From: Acidobacteriota bacterium
Lineage (GTDB): Bacteria > Acidobacteriota > Blastocatellia > Pyrinomonadales > Pyrinomonadaceae
Length of the DNA stretch: 64,000 nucleotides
Assembly: GCA_016703965.1 (NCBI GenBank)
Contig: JADJBB010000021.1
Span: forward strand, 2,046,001 to 2,110,000
Direction of reading: 5' to 3'
The notes beneath the pieces were generated by a model. That model was given only the letters and a program-made list of their open reading frames with translations, made no database searches and had not been told where the DNA came from. A program made the position numbers and the translations under genes. Below are positions 1-7,794 of the stretch, in pieces. How positions within the stretch are numbered: the first letter of the stretch is position 1; every line of letters starts with the position of its first letter.

Positions 1-196
1 CAAATTTCGCGTTGATGCCAATGTGCACAAGCTGGCCGACTTTTTCCTCGACCGACATTTTCTTGACGTATTTCGCCGCGAATTCTTCGGATTTTTTTGA
101 AGGCCAAAATCCACCCGAAGGCTGTGCCTTTGCCGGAGCCGCCGCGTTAAATAACAAAACCAAAACAGTTAGAGAGCTAAATAGAAACTTCATCAT
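1..196 (-). CDS. GH3 beta-N-acetylhexosaminidase, N-terminal part (nagZ-like)
   Basis: Only the first ~65 codons are in the window; the gene runs off the left edge. Translation begins MMKFLFSSLTVLVLLFN, a clear Sec signal peptide ending near AKA-QPS, then a segment with KKMSVEEKVGQLVHIG, the characteristic N-terminal pattern of glycoside hydrolase family 3 (NagZ/BglX type). The two tandem ATGs (196 or 193) overlap the end of the upstream symporter gene by about 17-20 bases, so the two are probably co-translated. With murQ, a symporter and NamZ nearby, a NagZ role (releasing terminal GlcNAc from muropeptides in the periplasm) is the best inference. The catalytic region is not visible, so a beta-glucosidase cannot be excluded. 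Confidence 0.75.
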   Translation of the reverse strand, partial: MMKFLFSSLTVLVLLFNAAAPAKAQPSGGFWPSKKSEEFAAKYVKKMSVEEKVGQLVHIGINAKF

Positions 197-1691
197 TTTT
201 TGTCGGAATTATCATGCTCGCGATGAATGCGACCACAAATGTCAAGATACTCCCGATCAGGGCGTACCACGTCCACGCGATCTTGGTTGCGAGCAGGATG
301 TAAAGCATCACAGAAATACTAACGACCATGCCCGTCAAAGCATGGACCTCACGGGCCTTTTTGAGGAAAGATCCAACCAGAAACACGCCAAGAACCGGAC
401 CGTTGATCAACGACGCGACTGAGAGTGCGAGGCCGAGTGCCGACTCGCCGCTTTTCATAAAGGCGATAGCGACAATGATCTGAACTATTCCGACGATCAC
501 AGTTAGAATTCCCGCATATCGAACGAGCTGCTTGTCAGTTATGTCTTTCTTGAAAGGCTTGTACAGATCATTTATCGCAGTAGCTGCGATCGAATTGAGT
601 GACGACGAAAGAGCGGCCGCGAAAATGGCCGCGACCACCAAGCCTGAAAGCCCGGCGGGCATGTGTTTGGTAATAAAATCCGGAAAGACCTGATCGCCTT
701 TTAGGAAAGGGAAATTGGCTGAAATTCCCGAACCGGCGACACCAGCCTGGGCATAGTCTGCCGAATTGAACGGTGCGTAGAATGCAAAAAGCAGAACGCC
801 AATGAACAGAAAGCCGATAAATTGCCCGAGCACGACCGCTCCTGACGATAGCAAGGCGAGCATGGCCGACGAAGGCTTTTTGGTGCAGAGATATCGTTGG
901 ACGAGATATTGATCGGTCCCGTGCGTCGACATCGTCAGGAAACAACCGCCGAAGAGTCCTGCCCAGAACGTATAGGTTTTCGTCATGTCCCAGCCGAAAT
1001 CGAAAAGGCTGAACTTATTGAATTGCTCGCCAAGAGTCATCGCCTGTGATAGGCCGCCGTCGATGTTCTGGATCAGCACGACCGCCGCCGCGATCGCACC
1101 GCCGATGTAGATGACAAGCTGCACGACCTCGACCCAAATGACCGCTTCCATACCGCCGTAAAACGTGAACACGATCATCACCACGCCCAGCAAAACGATC
1201 GAGGCGATAATGATCGTCGTCGGATCGGTGCCGGGATTGAATGAGGTATAAACTGCCGCCAAAACGATCGCCGTCAGCAGCAGCCGAACGCCGTCAGCCA
1301 CATTCCGCATCACGACAAACAGTGCCGACGCTAGCATCTTCACACGGTTTCCAAAGCGGTCGCCGAGTAGCTGATAAACCGTCTGCAGCTCGCCCTTGAA
1401 ATACATCGGAATAAAGATCAGCGATATCACGATGCGGCCGAGCATGTAGCCGAAAACAAGCTGCAAAAACTGAAAATTCCCACCCTTGGCGAACGCAATT
1501 CCCGGCACCGAGACAAACGTGATCGTACTCGTCTCCGTCGCCACGATCGACATCGCGATCGCCCACCAAGGCACATTTCGACCGCCGACAAAATAGTCCG
1601 CCGTCGTTTCCTGCTTACCCGAAAACCAAATGCCAAAGGCCGTAATGCCGATCAGATAACCAAAGATGATGATGAGGTCGAGTGTTTGCAT
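177..1691 (-). CDS. Sodium:solute symporter (SSS family), probable amino-sugar importer
   Basis: A 504-residue polytopic membrane protein of the SSS/SLC5 family. The start MQTLDLIIIFGYLIGITAFG is the first membrane segment, followed by the family pattern DYFVGGRNVPWWAIAMS (about residues 33-49), and further hydrophobic segments continue to the C-terminus. Length matches the family. It lies directly against murQ (the murQ stop codon abuts this ATG) and its 3' end overlaps the GH3 hexosaminidase, giving a tight unit murQ-symporter-nagZ. Substrate cannot be read from sequence. Context suggests unphosphorylated MurNAc, anhydro-MurNAc or GlcNAc, imported with Na+ and then phosphorylated by the kinase at 2793-3770. 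Confidence 0.85.
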   Translation of the reverse strand: MQTLDLIIIFGYLIGITAFGIWFSGKQETTADYFVGGRNVPWWAIAMSIVATETSTITFVSVPGIAFAKGGNFQFLQLVFGYMLGRIVISLIFIPMYFKGELQTVYQLLGDRFGNRVKMLASALFVVMRNVADGVRLLLTAIVLAAVYTSFNPGTDPTTIIIASIVLLGVVMIVFTFYGGMEAVIWVEVVQLVIYIGGAIAAAVVLIQNIDGGLSQAMTLGEQFNKFSLFDFGWDMTKTYTFWAGLFGGCFLTMSTHGTDQYLVQRYLCTKKPSSAMLALLSSGAVVLGQFIGFLFIGVLLFAFYAPFNSADYAQAGVAGSGISANFPFLKGDQVFPDFITKHMPAGLSGLVVAAIFAAALSSSLNSIAATAINDLYKPFKKDITDKQLVRYAGILTVIVGIVQIIVAIAFMKSGESALGLALSVASLINGPVLGVFLVGSFLKKAREVHALTGMVVSISVMLYILLATKIAWTWYALIGSILTFVVAFIASMIIPTKNDEVSI

Positions 1692-2582
1692 TTAGTTGAG
1701 GGTCGACAGAGCTTTCTCCACCACAAAGTCCGAGTTGTTAAGAGCGTTTAATGCAACATCATAACCGACTTTTGCTCGTTCCATAACAAGAGCCACTCTT
1801 AAGTCGTTGTCGGATCGCCCAAGTAAATCGTTCGCGGCTTCTTCGTCCAATCCCGTTTCCGCCATCAAAATACGCAGCGATCGCTCTTTTAGTTTAATGT
1901 TGGACGACTTAACATTAGTCATCCTATTACCTTTGACGTAGCCGAGGCGGATCATCGTGACGGTTGAGATGGTGTTGAGGACAAGCTTTTGAGCAGTCCC
2001 AGCTTTCATTCGAGTCGAACCGGTGAGTGCTTCGGGGCCGACAACGGGGACGATCGCGATATCGACTGCTTGTGTGATCGCAGAATCGGGAACGCACGTG
2101 ATGCAGGCCGTAAAACAGCCAAGTTCGCATGCATAATCTACCGCTCCGATCGTGTACGGCGTTCGTCCGGAGGCCGCGATACCGATGACGACGTCATTCG
2201 CCGTCACGCCTCGTTTTTTCAGGTCCTCGGAACCGGCTTCGCGGTTGTCTTCGCTCGATTCGGTCGCTTTGTAGAGGGCATCGTAGCCGCCGGCGATGAT
2301 GCCCTGAACCAGATCGTACGAAACCCCAAATGTCGGGGGTATCTCCGACGCATCGAGCACACCGAGCCTTCCGCTCGTGCCCGTCCCCACATAAAAAAGC
2401 CGCCCGCCGATTTGCAGCCGATCAACGACCTTGTCGATCACCGCCGCGATCTCAGGCATAACCTTTTCTATCGCCAAAGCAACGGTCTTGTCTTCGTCAT
2501 TGATCAAACGCACCGCTTCAAGTGTCGATGCTTGGTCGATCGCGGCAGTTTTGGGGTTTTCTTGTTCGGTTACGGGTAGCAT
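1692..2582 (-). CDS. murQ: N-acetylmuramic acid 6-phosphate etherase
   Basis: A 296-residue cytoplasmic SIS-domain lyase that removes D-lactate from MurNAc-6-P to give GlcNAc-6-P. Diagnostic segments are YVGTGTSGRLGVLDASEIPP (about residues 64-83, sugar-phosphate site with a catalytic-region Glu) and LTGSTRMKAGTAQKL (about 187-201). It is full length for the family (~300 residues). It is the key enzyme defining this locus as MurNAc salvage, feeding nagA at 11592. The ATG is at 2582; the region upstream (2583-2792) is a cluster of small hairpins separating it from the kinase gene, so it may be transcribed with the kinase or have its own promoter. Confidence 0.97.
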   Translation of the reverse strand: MLPVTEQENPKTAAIDQASTLEAVRLINDEDKTVALAIEKVMPEIAAVIDKVVDRLQIGGRLFYVGTGTSGRLGVLDASEIPPTFGVSYDLVQGIIAGGYDALYKATESSEDNREAGSEDLKKRGVTANDVVIGIAASGRTPYTIGAVDYACELGCFTACITCVPDSAITQAVDIAIVPVVGPEALTGSTRMKAGTAQKLVLNTISTVTMIRLGYVKGNRMTNVKSSNIKLKERSLRILMAETGLDEEAANDLLGRSDNDLRVALVMERAKVGYDVALNALNNSDFVVEKALSTLN

Positions 2583-2598
2583 AGCGAATGACGTTCTT

Positions 2599-2770
2599 GC
2601 GGCTTCGCCGCTCTACTTGCAGAAAAGCTATGCTTTTCCGACGCGCTTTTTCTCCTGTTACGCGGCTGTGCCGCCGCTCCTGGCCGAGAGAATGGCGGCA
2701 TAGCCGCAAAGCCAAATCAGGCAGTATCGGCGAAGCACAGCTTCGCCGCAAATAGACGGGCATAGCCCCG
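2599..2770. repeat. Cluster of six short hairpins (REP-like) between kinase and murQ
   Basis: This 210-base gap contains successive near-perfect small palindromes: GCGGCTTCGCCGC (2599-2611), GAAAAGCTATGCTTTTC (2622-2638), GCGGCTGTGCCGC (2662-2674), GCGGCATAGCCGC (2695-2707), GGCGAAGCACAGCTTCGCC (2729-2747) and a CGGG/CCCG pair (about 2757-2770). Open frames crossing it have no homology signal. It resembles a REP/BIME-type intergenic repeat; it could also stabilise or attenuate a kinase-murQ transcript. Confidence 0.7.
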
Positions 2771-2792
2771 GAATGATTCTTCGACTCGGCTT

Positions 2793-3770
2793 CTATTTAT
2801 TCCCATTCTTCATCGCCATCAACGCCGCCGCATGGGCGGGCAGCATTAGCGGCTCGATCAGATATGCTTTTGAAGCGACTTTGCTGATAATTTCCGTCAT
2901 TGGTCCGGTCAATAATTCTCCCGCTTTGAAAACGCTGCCGACACAGCCGATCGGAATCTTCTTTTTTGCGAGGCCGAGTTTTTGGATGACGGCGACCGCT
3001 GCGATACCGAGCTCGTGTCCGGCATCCTGCAATATTTCGACCGCGACCTTGTCGCCCTCAGCCGCGGTTTCAACAACCAGCTTCGCAAAGCCGGCGATGC
3101 GGCTGTTGTCCATTTGCGGGGCGTAGATCGCGCCTATCAGGTTCTCAACGTTTGATGCACGGAAGTACTCAGCGGCTCGCTCGCTGAGTTTTGTTAATTC
3201 ACCGCGACCGTCCGAGGCTTTTGCAACGGCGTGAAGTGCCTCGCCCGCAATGCCTCGGCCGCCGCCTTCGTCACCGGCAACCGGTCCCCAACCGCCGGCG
3301 ATGAACTGCTCGCCCTCATCATTGACGCCTATGCAGATCGAGCCGGTTCCGGCGATGACGACAAGGCCGGCCTTGCCGAGCGTCGTGCCGTAGAGAGCGA
3401 TGTCGGCGTCGGTCGTGACCAGTGTTTTGCGCACCCGGAAGCGAGTGACAAAACTCTCACGCACGCGTTCCCGCATATCCAGCCGCCTAACTCCGGCGAG
3501 GCCGAGCGTTGCGGCGACGATGTCTCCGCGTGAGACTCCGCCGCTGTCGCAGGCTGCGTCGATGGCTTTTGCGATGTTTGCGACAGAGGTTTCGACGCCG
3601 ACTCGAAGAGGGTTCGACGGACCACCCGAGCCTTCGGCGACGACCTCGTGAGCCTCGTTCATCAGGGCGACATTTGTTTTTGTACCGCCGCCGTCCACGC
3701 CCAGAAATAGCTGGTATAGTTGGCGTTTGCGTCCTCTTTGTGGCTCGGTTTGCGGCATCTCGGAAGTCAA
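2793..3770 (-). CDS. BadF/BadG-type ATPase, N-acetylglucosamine / N-acetylmuramate kinase
   Basis: A 325-residue protein of the BadF/BadG/BcrA/BcrD (ASKHA) family that includes GlcNAc kinase and MurK. The phosphate-1 motif LGVDGGGTKTNVALM lies at about residues 23-37; GSGGPSNPLRVG, a KTLVTTDADIALYG segment and VIAGTGSICIG (phosphate-2 region) follow, then GGWGPVAGDEGGG. Length is normal. Such kinases phosphorylate unphosphorylated GlcNAc and/or MurNAc at O6 in the cytoplasm, which fits import by a symporter rather than a PTS. It is divergent from the LysR gene across about 116 bases. Which sugar is preferred cannot be told. Confidence 0.88.
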   Translation of the reverse strand: MTSEMPQTEPQRGRKRQLYQLFLGVDGGGTKTNVALMNEAHEVVAEGSGGPSNPLRVGVETSVANIAKAIDAACDSGGVSRGDIVAATLGLAGVRRLDMRERVRESFVTRFRVRKTLVTTDADIALYGTTLGKAGLVVIAGTGSICIGVNDEGEQFIAGGWGPVAGDEGGGRGIAGEALHAVAKASDGRGELTKLSERAAEYFRASNVENLIGAIYAPQMDNSRIAGFAKLVVETAAEGDKVAVEILQDAGHELGIAAVAVIQKLGLAKKKIPIGCVGSVFKAGELLTGPMTEIISKVASKAYLIEPLMLPAHAAALMAMKNGNK

Positions 3771-3886
3771 GAGACGAAAAAATTACATCTACATTGTTCG
3801 CGCATACTTGACTTATAATCAAAGTTAGTGGATTTTATGTAGTCAATAAGATATTCTAATCGCACATCCCCAGGTTGGTTTGATCT

Positions 3887-4804
3887 ATGGAGATACGACA
3901 GCTCAAAGCTTTTCTGGCTATCGCCGAAGCTAAAACTTTTACAGCAGGTGCGCGGCGTGTGAACGTCACGCAGGCGGCTATTTCGATGCAGATCCGGCAG
4001 CTCGAAGACGAGGTCGGGCTGCAGCTATTTACCCGCACCCCGCGGCGCGTGATCCTGACCGAGGCGGGCGAATATCTGCTCGACCGGGCCCGAAAGATCC
4101 TGCGCGAACACGACACGGCCCTCGCCGAGATCGCCGAACTCGGCGGCGTCGAACACGGCCGCTTGCGTATCGGCTCGGCATCAGCGGAATTTGCGACGCA
4201 GCAATTACCGCAGATATTGCAGGGCCTTCGTGAGAAATTCCCGAATTCCGAGCTAAACGTCAGCGCCGGGACGAGCCAAATTTTGGTCGACAAGATCATG
4301 CACGGCGAGATCGATATTGCATTCGTATCTTTGCCGGTCGAGAATTCGTCGATCACGACAGATTTACTTTTCAGTGACGAGATCGTGGCGATCGCACATC
4401 CGAAGCATCCTCGTGCCAATGACAAATTTATCAGTGCGGCGGCCCTCGCCGGCGAAAGGCTCATCCTCGGCGAACGCGGAGGAAACACACGGCGAATGAT
4501 CGATGATTTTTTTAACGCCGCAAACGTTCGTCCACACGTCGTGATGGAGCTTTCACGTCAGGAAGCGATCAACCAGATGGTCGAAAACAACCTCGGCGTC
4601 GGCACCGCCGGAGCCAAAACCATCGCCGACGAGATCCGCGAAGGCCGCCTCGTCTCCTGGATGATCGAAGGAGCCGAGATCAACTGGGAACTTGGCCTCG
4701 CGCGTCTACGCGGTGGCTATTTCTCGCCGATAGCAAAGCAGTTCGTCGCACTTTGCAAGGAAAGCTTCGTCGTGCGAGAAAAAGAATTAAAGGCCAGGAA
4801 ATAA
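3887..4804 (+). CDS. LysR-family transcriptional regulator
   Basis: A 305-residue LysR regulator. The N-terminal winged HTH (about residues 1-60) starts MEIRQLKAFLAIAEAKTF and has FTAGARRVNVTQAAISMQI as the recognition region; the periplasmic-binding-like effector domain fills the rest (SAEFATQQLPQILQGLREKF onward). The usual family length is ~300. It is divergent from the amino-sugar kinase and immediately upstream of the AmiE-NamZ fusion, so it is the likely local regulator of cell-wall sugar salvage (inference; no operator identified). Confidence 0.93.
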   Translation: MEIRQLKAFLAIAEAKTFTAGARRVNVTQAAISMQIRQLEDEVGLQLFTRTPRRVILTEAGEYLLDRARKILREHDTALAEIAELGGVEHGRLRIGSASAEFATQQLPQILQGLREKFPNSELNVSAGTSQILVDKIMHGEIDIAFVSLPVENSSITTDLLFSDEIVAIAHPKHPRANDKFISAAALAGERLILGERGGNTRRMIDDFFNAANVRPHVVMELSRQEAINQMVENNLGVGTAGAKTIADEIREGRLVSWMIEGAEINWELGLARLRGGYFSPIAKQFVALCKESFVVREKELKARK

Positions 4805-4949
4805 ATTAACCACAGATAAACACAGATGGACACGGATAAGAATTTGTTAAAGCCGCAGTACCTCCGCAACCGTTTCAGCCCGATAAGACTCGCGTTTATT
4901 ACAAACGCCATTCTTATCTGTGTCTATCTGTGTTCATCTGTGGTCAATT
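4804..4949. repeat. ~146-bp palindromic element overlapping the start of the next gene
   Basis: The left arm contains ACCACAGATAAACACAGATG and CACGGATAAGAAT (from 4808); the right arm contains ATTCTTATCTGTGTCTATC and TGTTCATCTGTGG (ending about 4943). The arms are close reverse complements around a ~70-base centre. This is a MITE/REP-like sequence inserted just after the lysR stop. The ATG of the downstream gene (4826) lies in the left arm and its signal-peptide hydrophobic core is coded by the right arm. Confidence 0.8.
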
Positions 4950-7516
4950 CTTCCGGCCAAGGATTGCCCGTCGCTCTGCCTCAGGCCGTCGGGATGAATG
5001 CGGCGAAGTTGAATCAGATCGACGCGATCGTTGAGGCTGATATTGCGGCCAAGAAGCTGCCCGGTGCTGTCGTGCTGGTCGGGCACAAAGGTAAGATCGT
5101 TTTTCGCAAGGCTTACGGCAACCGTTCGCTTGTGCCGACAGTTGAGAAGATGACGGTCGATACGATCTTTGACCTGGCATCGCTCACAAAGCCGATCGCG
5201 ACCGCGACGTCGATCATGATCCTCGTCGAGCAAGGCAAACTGCGGCTCAGCGACACCGTCGGGATGTACATCCCCGACATCGACGACCCGAACGCAAAAC
5301 GTATCACTATCCAACAACTCCTGACGCACACCTCAGGCTACGCACCCGATTTCGACCTCAAAGAAAAATGGACCGGCCGCGAAGGCATGCTTGCCGCCCT
5401 CAAAAAAGAAAAGCTGCGAACCCCGCCGGGGACGAAATTTGTTTATTCGGATATTGGGTTTATCGTGCTTGGGGAGATTGTTCAACGACTAACTGGAAAT
5501 GAAGTTGGACCAGGAAGTTTTCTTTTTACGGGGGACTTACCCCCGTCGACAGGTGGCTTTGCAAAATCGTTTGGGGAATTTGCTTACCGCGATGTCTTTG
5601 AACGGATTGGGCTCGTTCAGACGAAATTTAGACAGCCAGGGATAATCTCGCCACAAAGCCTCACTGCCAAGGCCAACCCTAACCCGAGTTTTGCTACAGA
5701 TCCGATTACATTTCAAACCATCGCCGCGACTGAGAATATCCGAGGACAACTCAGTTACTTAGGTAGCGAGTTTAAGGGCAACGATGGATTAGGTAATGTG
5801 ATACTCAAGGGATTCGTCCACGATCCTACATCAATTCGAATGGGCGGAGTCGCCGGCCACGCGGGACTTTTCTCAACCGCGGATGATCTCGCACGCTACT
5901 GCCAGATGCTCCTGAACGGCGGGACGTTGGATGGGAAGCGGGTGATGTCGGCTCAGACTATTTCGCGGATGACTGCACCGATCGTCGTTTCGGAGTCGGG
6001 CGATGCTCGCGGGCTTGGGTGGGATATTAATACTTCGTTCTCGTCGAATCGCGGCGATCTGTTTCCGCTTGGGTCGTTTGGGCATACGGGTTTTACGGGG
6101 ACGAGCGTATGGATCGACCGGGTTTCACAGACGTTTGTCGTCTTCCTCTCGAACCGCGTTCACCCCGACGGCAAAGGCGATGTCGGGCCGCTTCGGGCAA
6201 AGGTCGCGACGGTCGTAGCTTCGGCGGTTGAGGATACGCCGAGAGAGAAATTTGAGCAGGCCGAGGCACAGTTTAATACGGCGGTCGCGGCTCAGGTTCC
6301 GCGATTTAGGGAATCTGTTGCGGCGGCTCGTCCGGCGGCACCGGCATCGGCAGCCTCGCCGGTGGCGAGCAAGCTGCTCGCCGCTCCAGTCATGAACGGA
6401 ATCGACGTTCTCGAACGCGATAAATTCAAACAGCTCGCGGGCCTTAAGCTTGGCCTTGTCACAAACCATACCGGCCGCAATCTCGCTGGGAAGCAGACGA
6501 TCGACATTCTGAAGGAAGCTCCGAATGTGCAGCTCGTTTCGCTCTTCGCACCGGAGCACGGTATTCGCGGTGAACTTGATCAGGACAAGATCAACGATTC
6601 CAAGGACGAAAAAACCGGCCTGCCGATCTATTCACTCTACGGCGAAACGCGACGACCAAAGCCTGAGCAAACGGCGACGATCGATGCGTTTGTCTATGAC
6701 ATCCAGGACATCGGGGCGAGATTTTACACCTACACCGCGACGCTCAAAAACGTGTTGGAAGAGGCCGCGAACGCCGGGAAGCCTGTCTTCATCCTCGACC
6801 GTCCAAACCCGATAAACGGCAATTCCGTCGAAGGCTCACTCGCCGACGAAGATAAACTTTCATTCATCGCCGCCCACACGACGCCCGTCCGTTACGGCCT
6901 GACCATCGGCGAACTCGGCCAAATGATGAACTCCGAGCGAAAGATCGGTGCCGATGTCCGCGTCATCAAAATGGAAGGCTGGTCGCGTTCGATGTGGTTT
7001 GACGAGGCGGGGCAGACCTGGATAAATCCGTCGCCAAACATGCGTTCGCTGACCGAGGCCACGCTCTATCCGGGAATCGGACTGCTTGAGACCACAAATG
7101 TCAGTGTCGGCCGCGGCACGGACACGCCGTTCGAGGTTGTCGGGGCTCCGTACATCGTCGGTCAAAAGCTCGCGTCGTATCTCAACGGTCGAAACATCAA
7201 AGGCGTTCGTTTCATCCCGATCCGCTTCAAACCCAACGCCTCGGTTTTTAAAGACGAACAGCTCGGCGGCGTAAATATCCTGATCACCGACCGCAACGCA
7301 CTTGATTCGTTTCACTTGGGAATCGAGTTCGCCGCCGCTCTGCGAAAGCTCTACCCAACCGAATGGCAGGTTGATAAATACGCCCGTTTGCTCGTCAATT
7401 CAGAGATCCTCGACCTGGTAAAGCGCGGAGAAACGCCAGAGAATATCGAAAAGGCCGCGAACGTCAAACGAGACGAATTCAACCGGCGCCGCACCCCATT
7501 CTTGATCTACAAATAG
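4826..7516 (+). CDS. Fusion: AmiE-like serine hydrolase (beta-lactamase fold) + NamZ exo-N-acetylmuramidase (GH171/DUF1343)
   Basis: An 896-residue two-enzyme protein. Residues ~1-42 form a signal peptide (basic stretch, then LAFITNAILICVYLC). Residues ~50-480 are a class-C beta-lactamase/AmiE-like hydrolase with the SxxK nucleophile in FDLASLTKP (Ser119, Lys122), a YSD motif in FVYSDIG (~209) and GHTGFTG (~410). An Ala/Pro-rich linker follows (~500-528). Residues ~530-896 are DUF1343 = NamZ, with LVTNHTGRN and FAPEHGIRG. NamZ releases MurNAc from the non-reducing end of glycan fragments; in Bacillus subtilis nagZ, amiE and namZ are separate neighbours. Here the amidase and muramidase are one secreted chain. 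The hydrolase domain carries extra loops at ~230-250 and ~300-325. An alternative reading of the first domain is a D,D-peptidase or esterase. Confidence 0.9.
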   Translation: MDTDKNLLKPQYLRNRFSPIRLAFITNAILICVYLCSSVVNSSGQGLPVALPQAVGMNAAKLNQIDAIVEADIAAKKLPGAVVLVGHKGKIVFRKAYGNRSLVPTVEKMTVDTIFDLASLTKPIATATSIMILVEQGKLRLSDTVGMYIPDIDDPNAKRITIQQLLTHTSGYAPDFDLKEKWTGREGMLAALKKEKLRTPPGTKFVYSDIGFIVLGEIVQRLTGNEVGPGSFLFTGDLPPSTGGFAKSFGEFAYRDVFERIGLVQTKFRQPGIISPQSLTAKANPNPSFATDPITFQTIAATENIRGQLSYLGSEFKGNDGLGNVILKGFVHDPTSIRMGGVAGHAGLFSTADDLARYCQMLLNGGTLDGKRVMSAQTISRMTAPIVVSESGDARGLGWDINTSFSSNRGDLFPLGSFGHTGFTGTSVWIDRVSQTFVVFLSNRVHPDGKGDVGPLRAKVATVVASAVEDTPREKFEQAEAQFNTAVAAQVPRFRESVAAARPAAPASAASPVASKLLAAPVMNGIDVLERDKFKQLAGLKLGLVTNHTGRNLAGKQTIDILKEAPNVQLVSLFAPEHGIRGELDQDKINDSKDEKTGLPIYSLYGETRRPKPEQTATIDAFVYDIQDIGARFYTYTATLKNVLEEAANAGKPVFILDRPNPINGNSVEGSLADEDKLSFIAAHTTPVRYGLTIGELGQMMNSERKIGADVRVIKMEGWSRSMWFDEAGQTWINPSPNMRSLTEATLYPGIGLLETTNVSVGRGTDTPFEVVGAPYIVGQKLASYLNGRNIKGVRFIPIRFKPNASVFKDEQLGGVNILITDRNALDSFHLGIEFAAALRKLYPTEWQVDKYARLLVNSEILDLVKRGETPENIEKAANVKRDEFNRRRTPFLIYK
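5528..5546. repeat. Hairpin inside the AmiE-like domain (repeat insertion)
   Basis: ACGGGGG (5528-5534) pairs with CCCCCGT (5540-5546) around ACTTA. It lies in a 20-25 residue loop (GPGSFLFTGDLPPSTGG) that has no counterpart in the compact form of this domain, where VxGK-type sequence leads straight into the next helix (ayrdVFERIG). It probably marks a repeat absorbed in frame. Confidence 0.5.
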
Positions 7517-7794
7517 CATTCCGCTTCCGAAAAAGCGGTTAACCAAAATAAATAATATTCCGGAACTCGTTGGGCATCATATTTGCCTTATTAATGAGTA
7601 GTTTAGAGTCATGGACGACTCATAAATTCACTTTTTCGTAACAACCTGTTTAATATCAACGGTTTCGCCAGATCCGCCGTATGCCGTGAATCTCGTGCGA
7701 TAACGAAAATTTGAATAAATGTCCATTAACGTAAATAATTTTTATGGATTGCACTGATCAAATTTCAAGAAAAACCCAAAGAGGAAAAGAGAAT

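Noticed and set aside
12..422. 136-codon plus-strand frame at the left edge
   Set aside because: Antisense to the GH3 and symporter genes; no homology or ribosome site, and it covers both opposite coding regions.
2431..2703. 90-codon plus-strand frame over the hairpin cluster
   Set aside because: Antisense to the murQ start and continues through hairpins; not a plausible protein.
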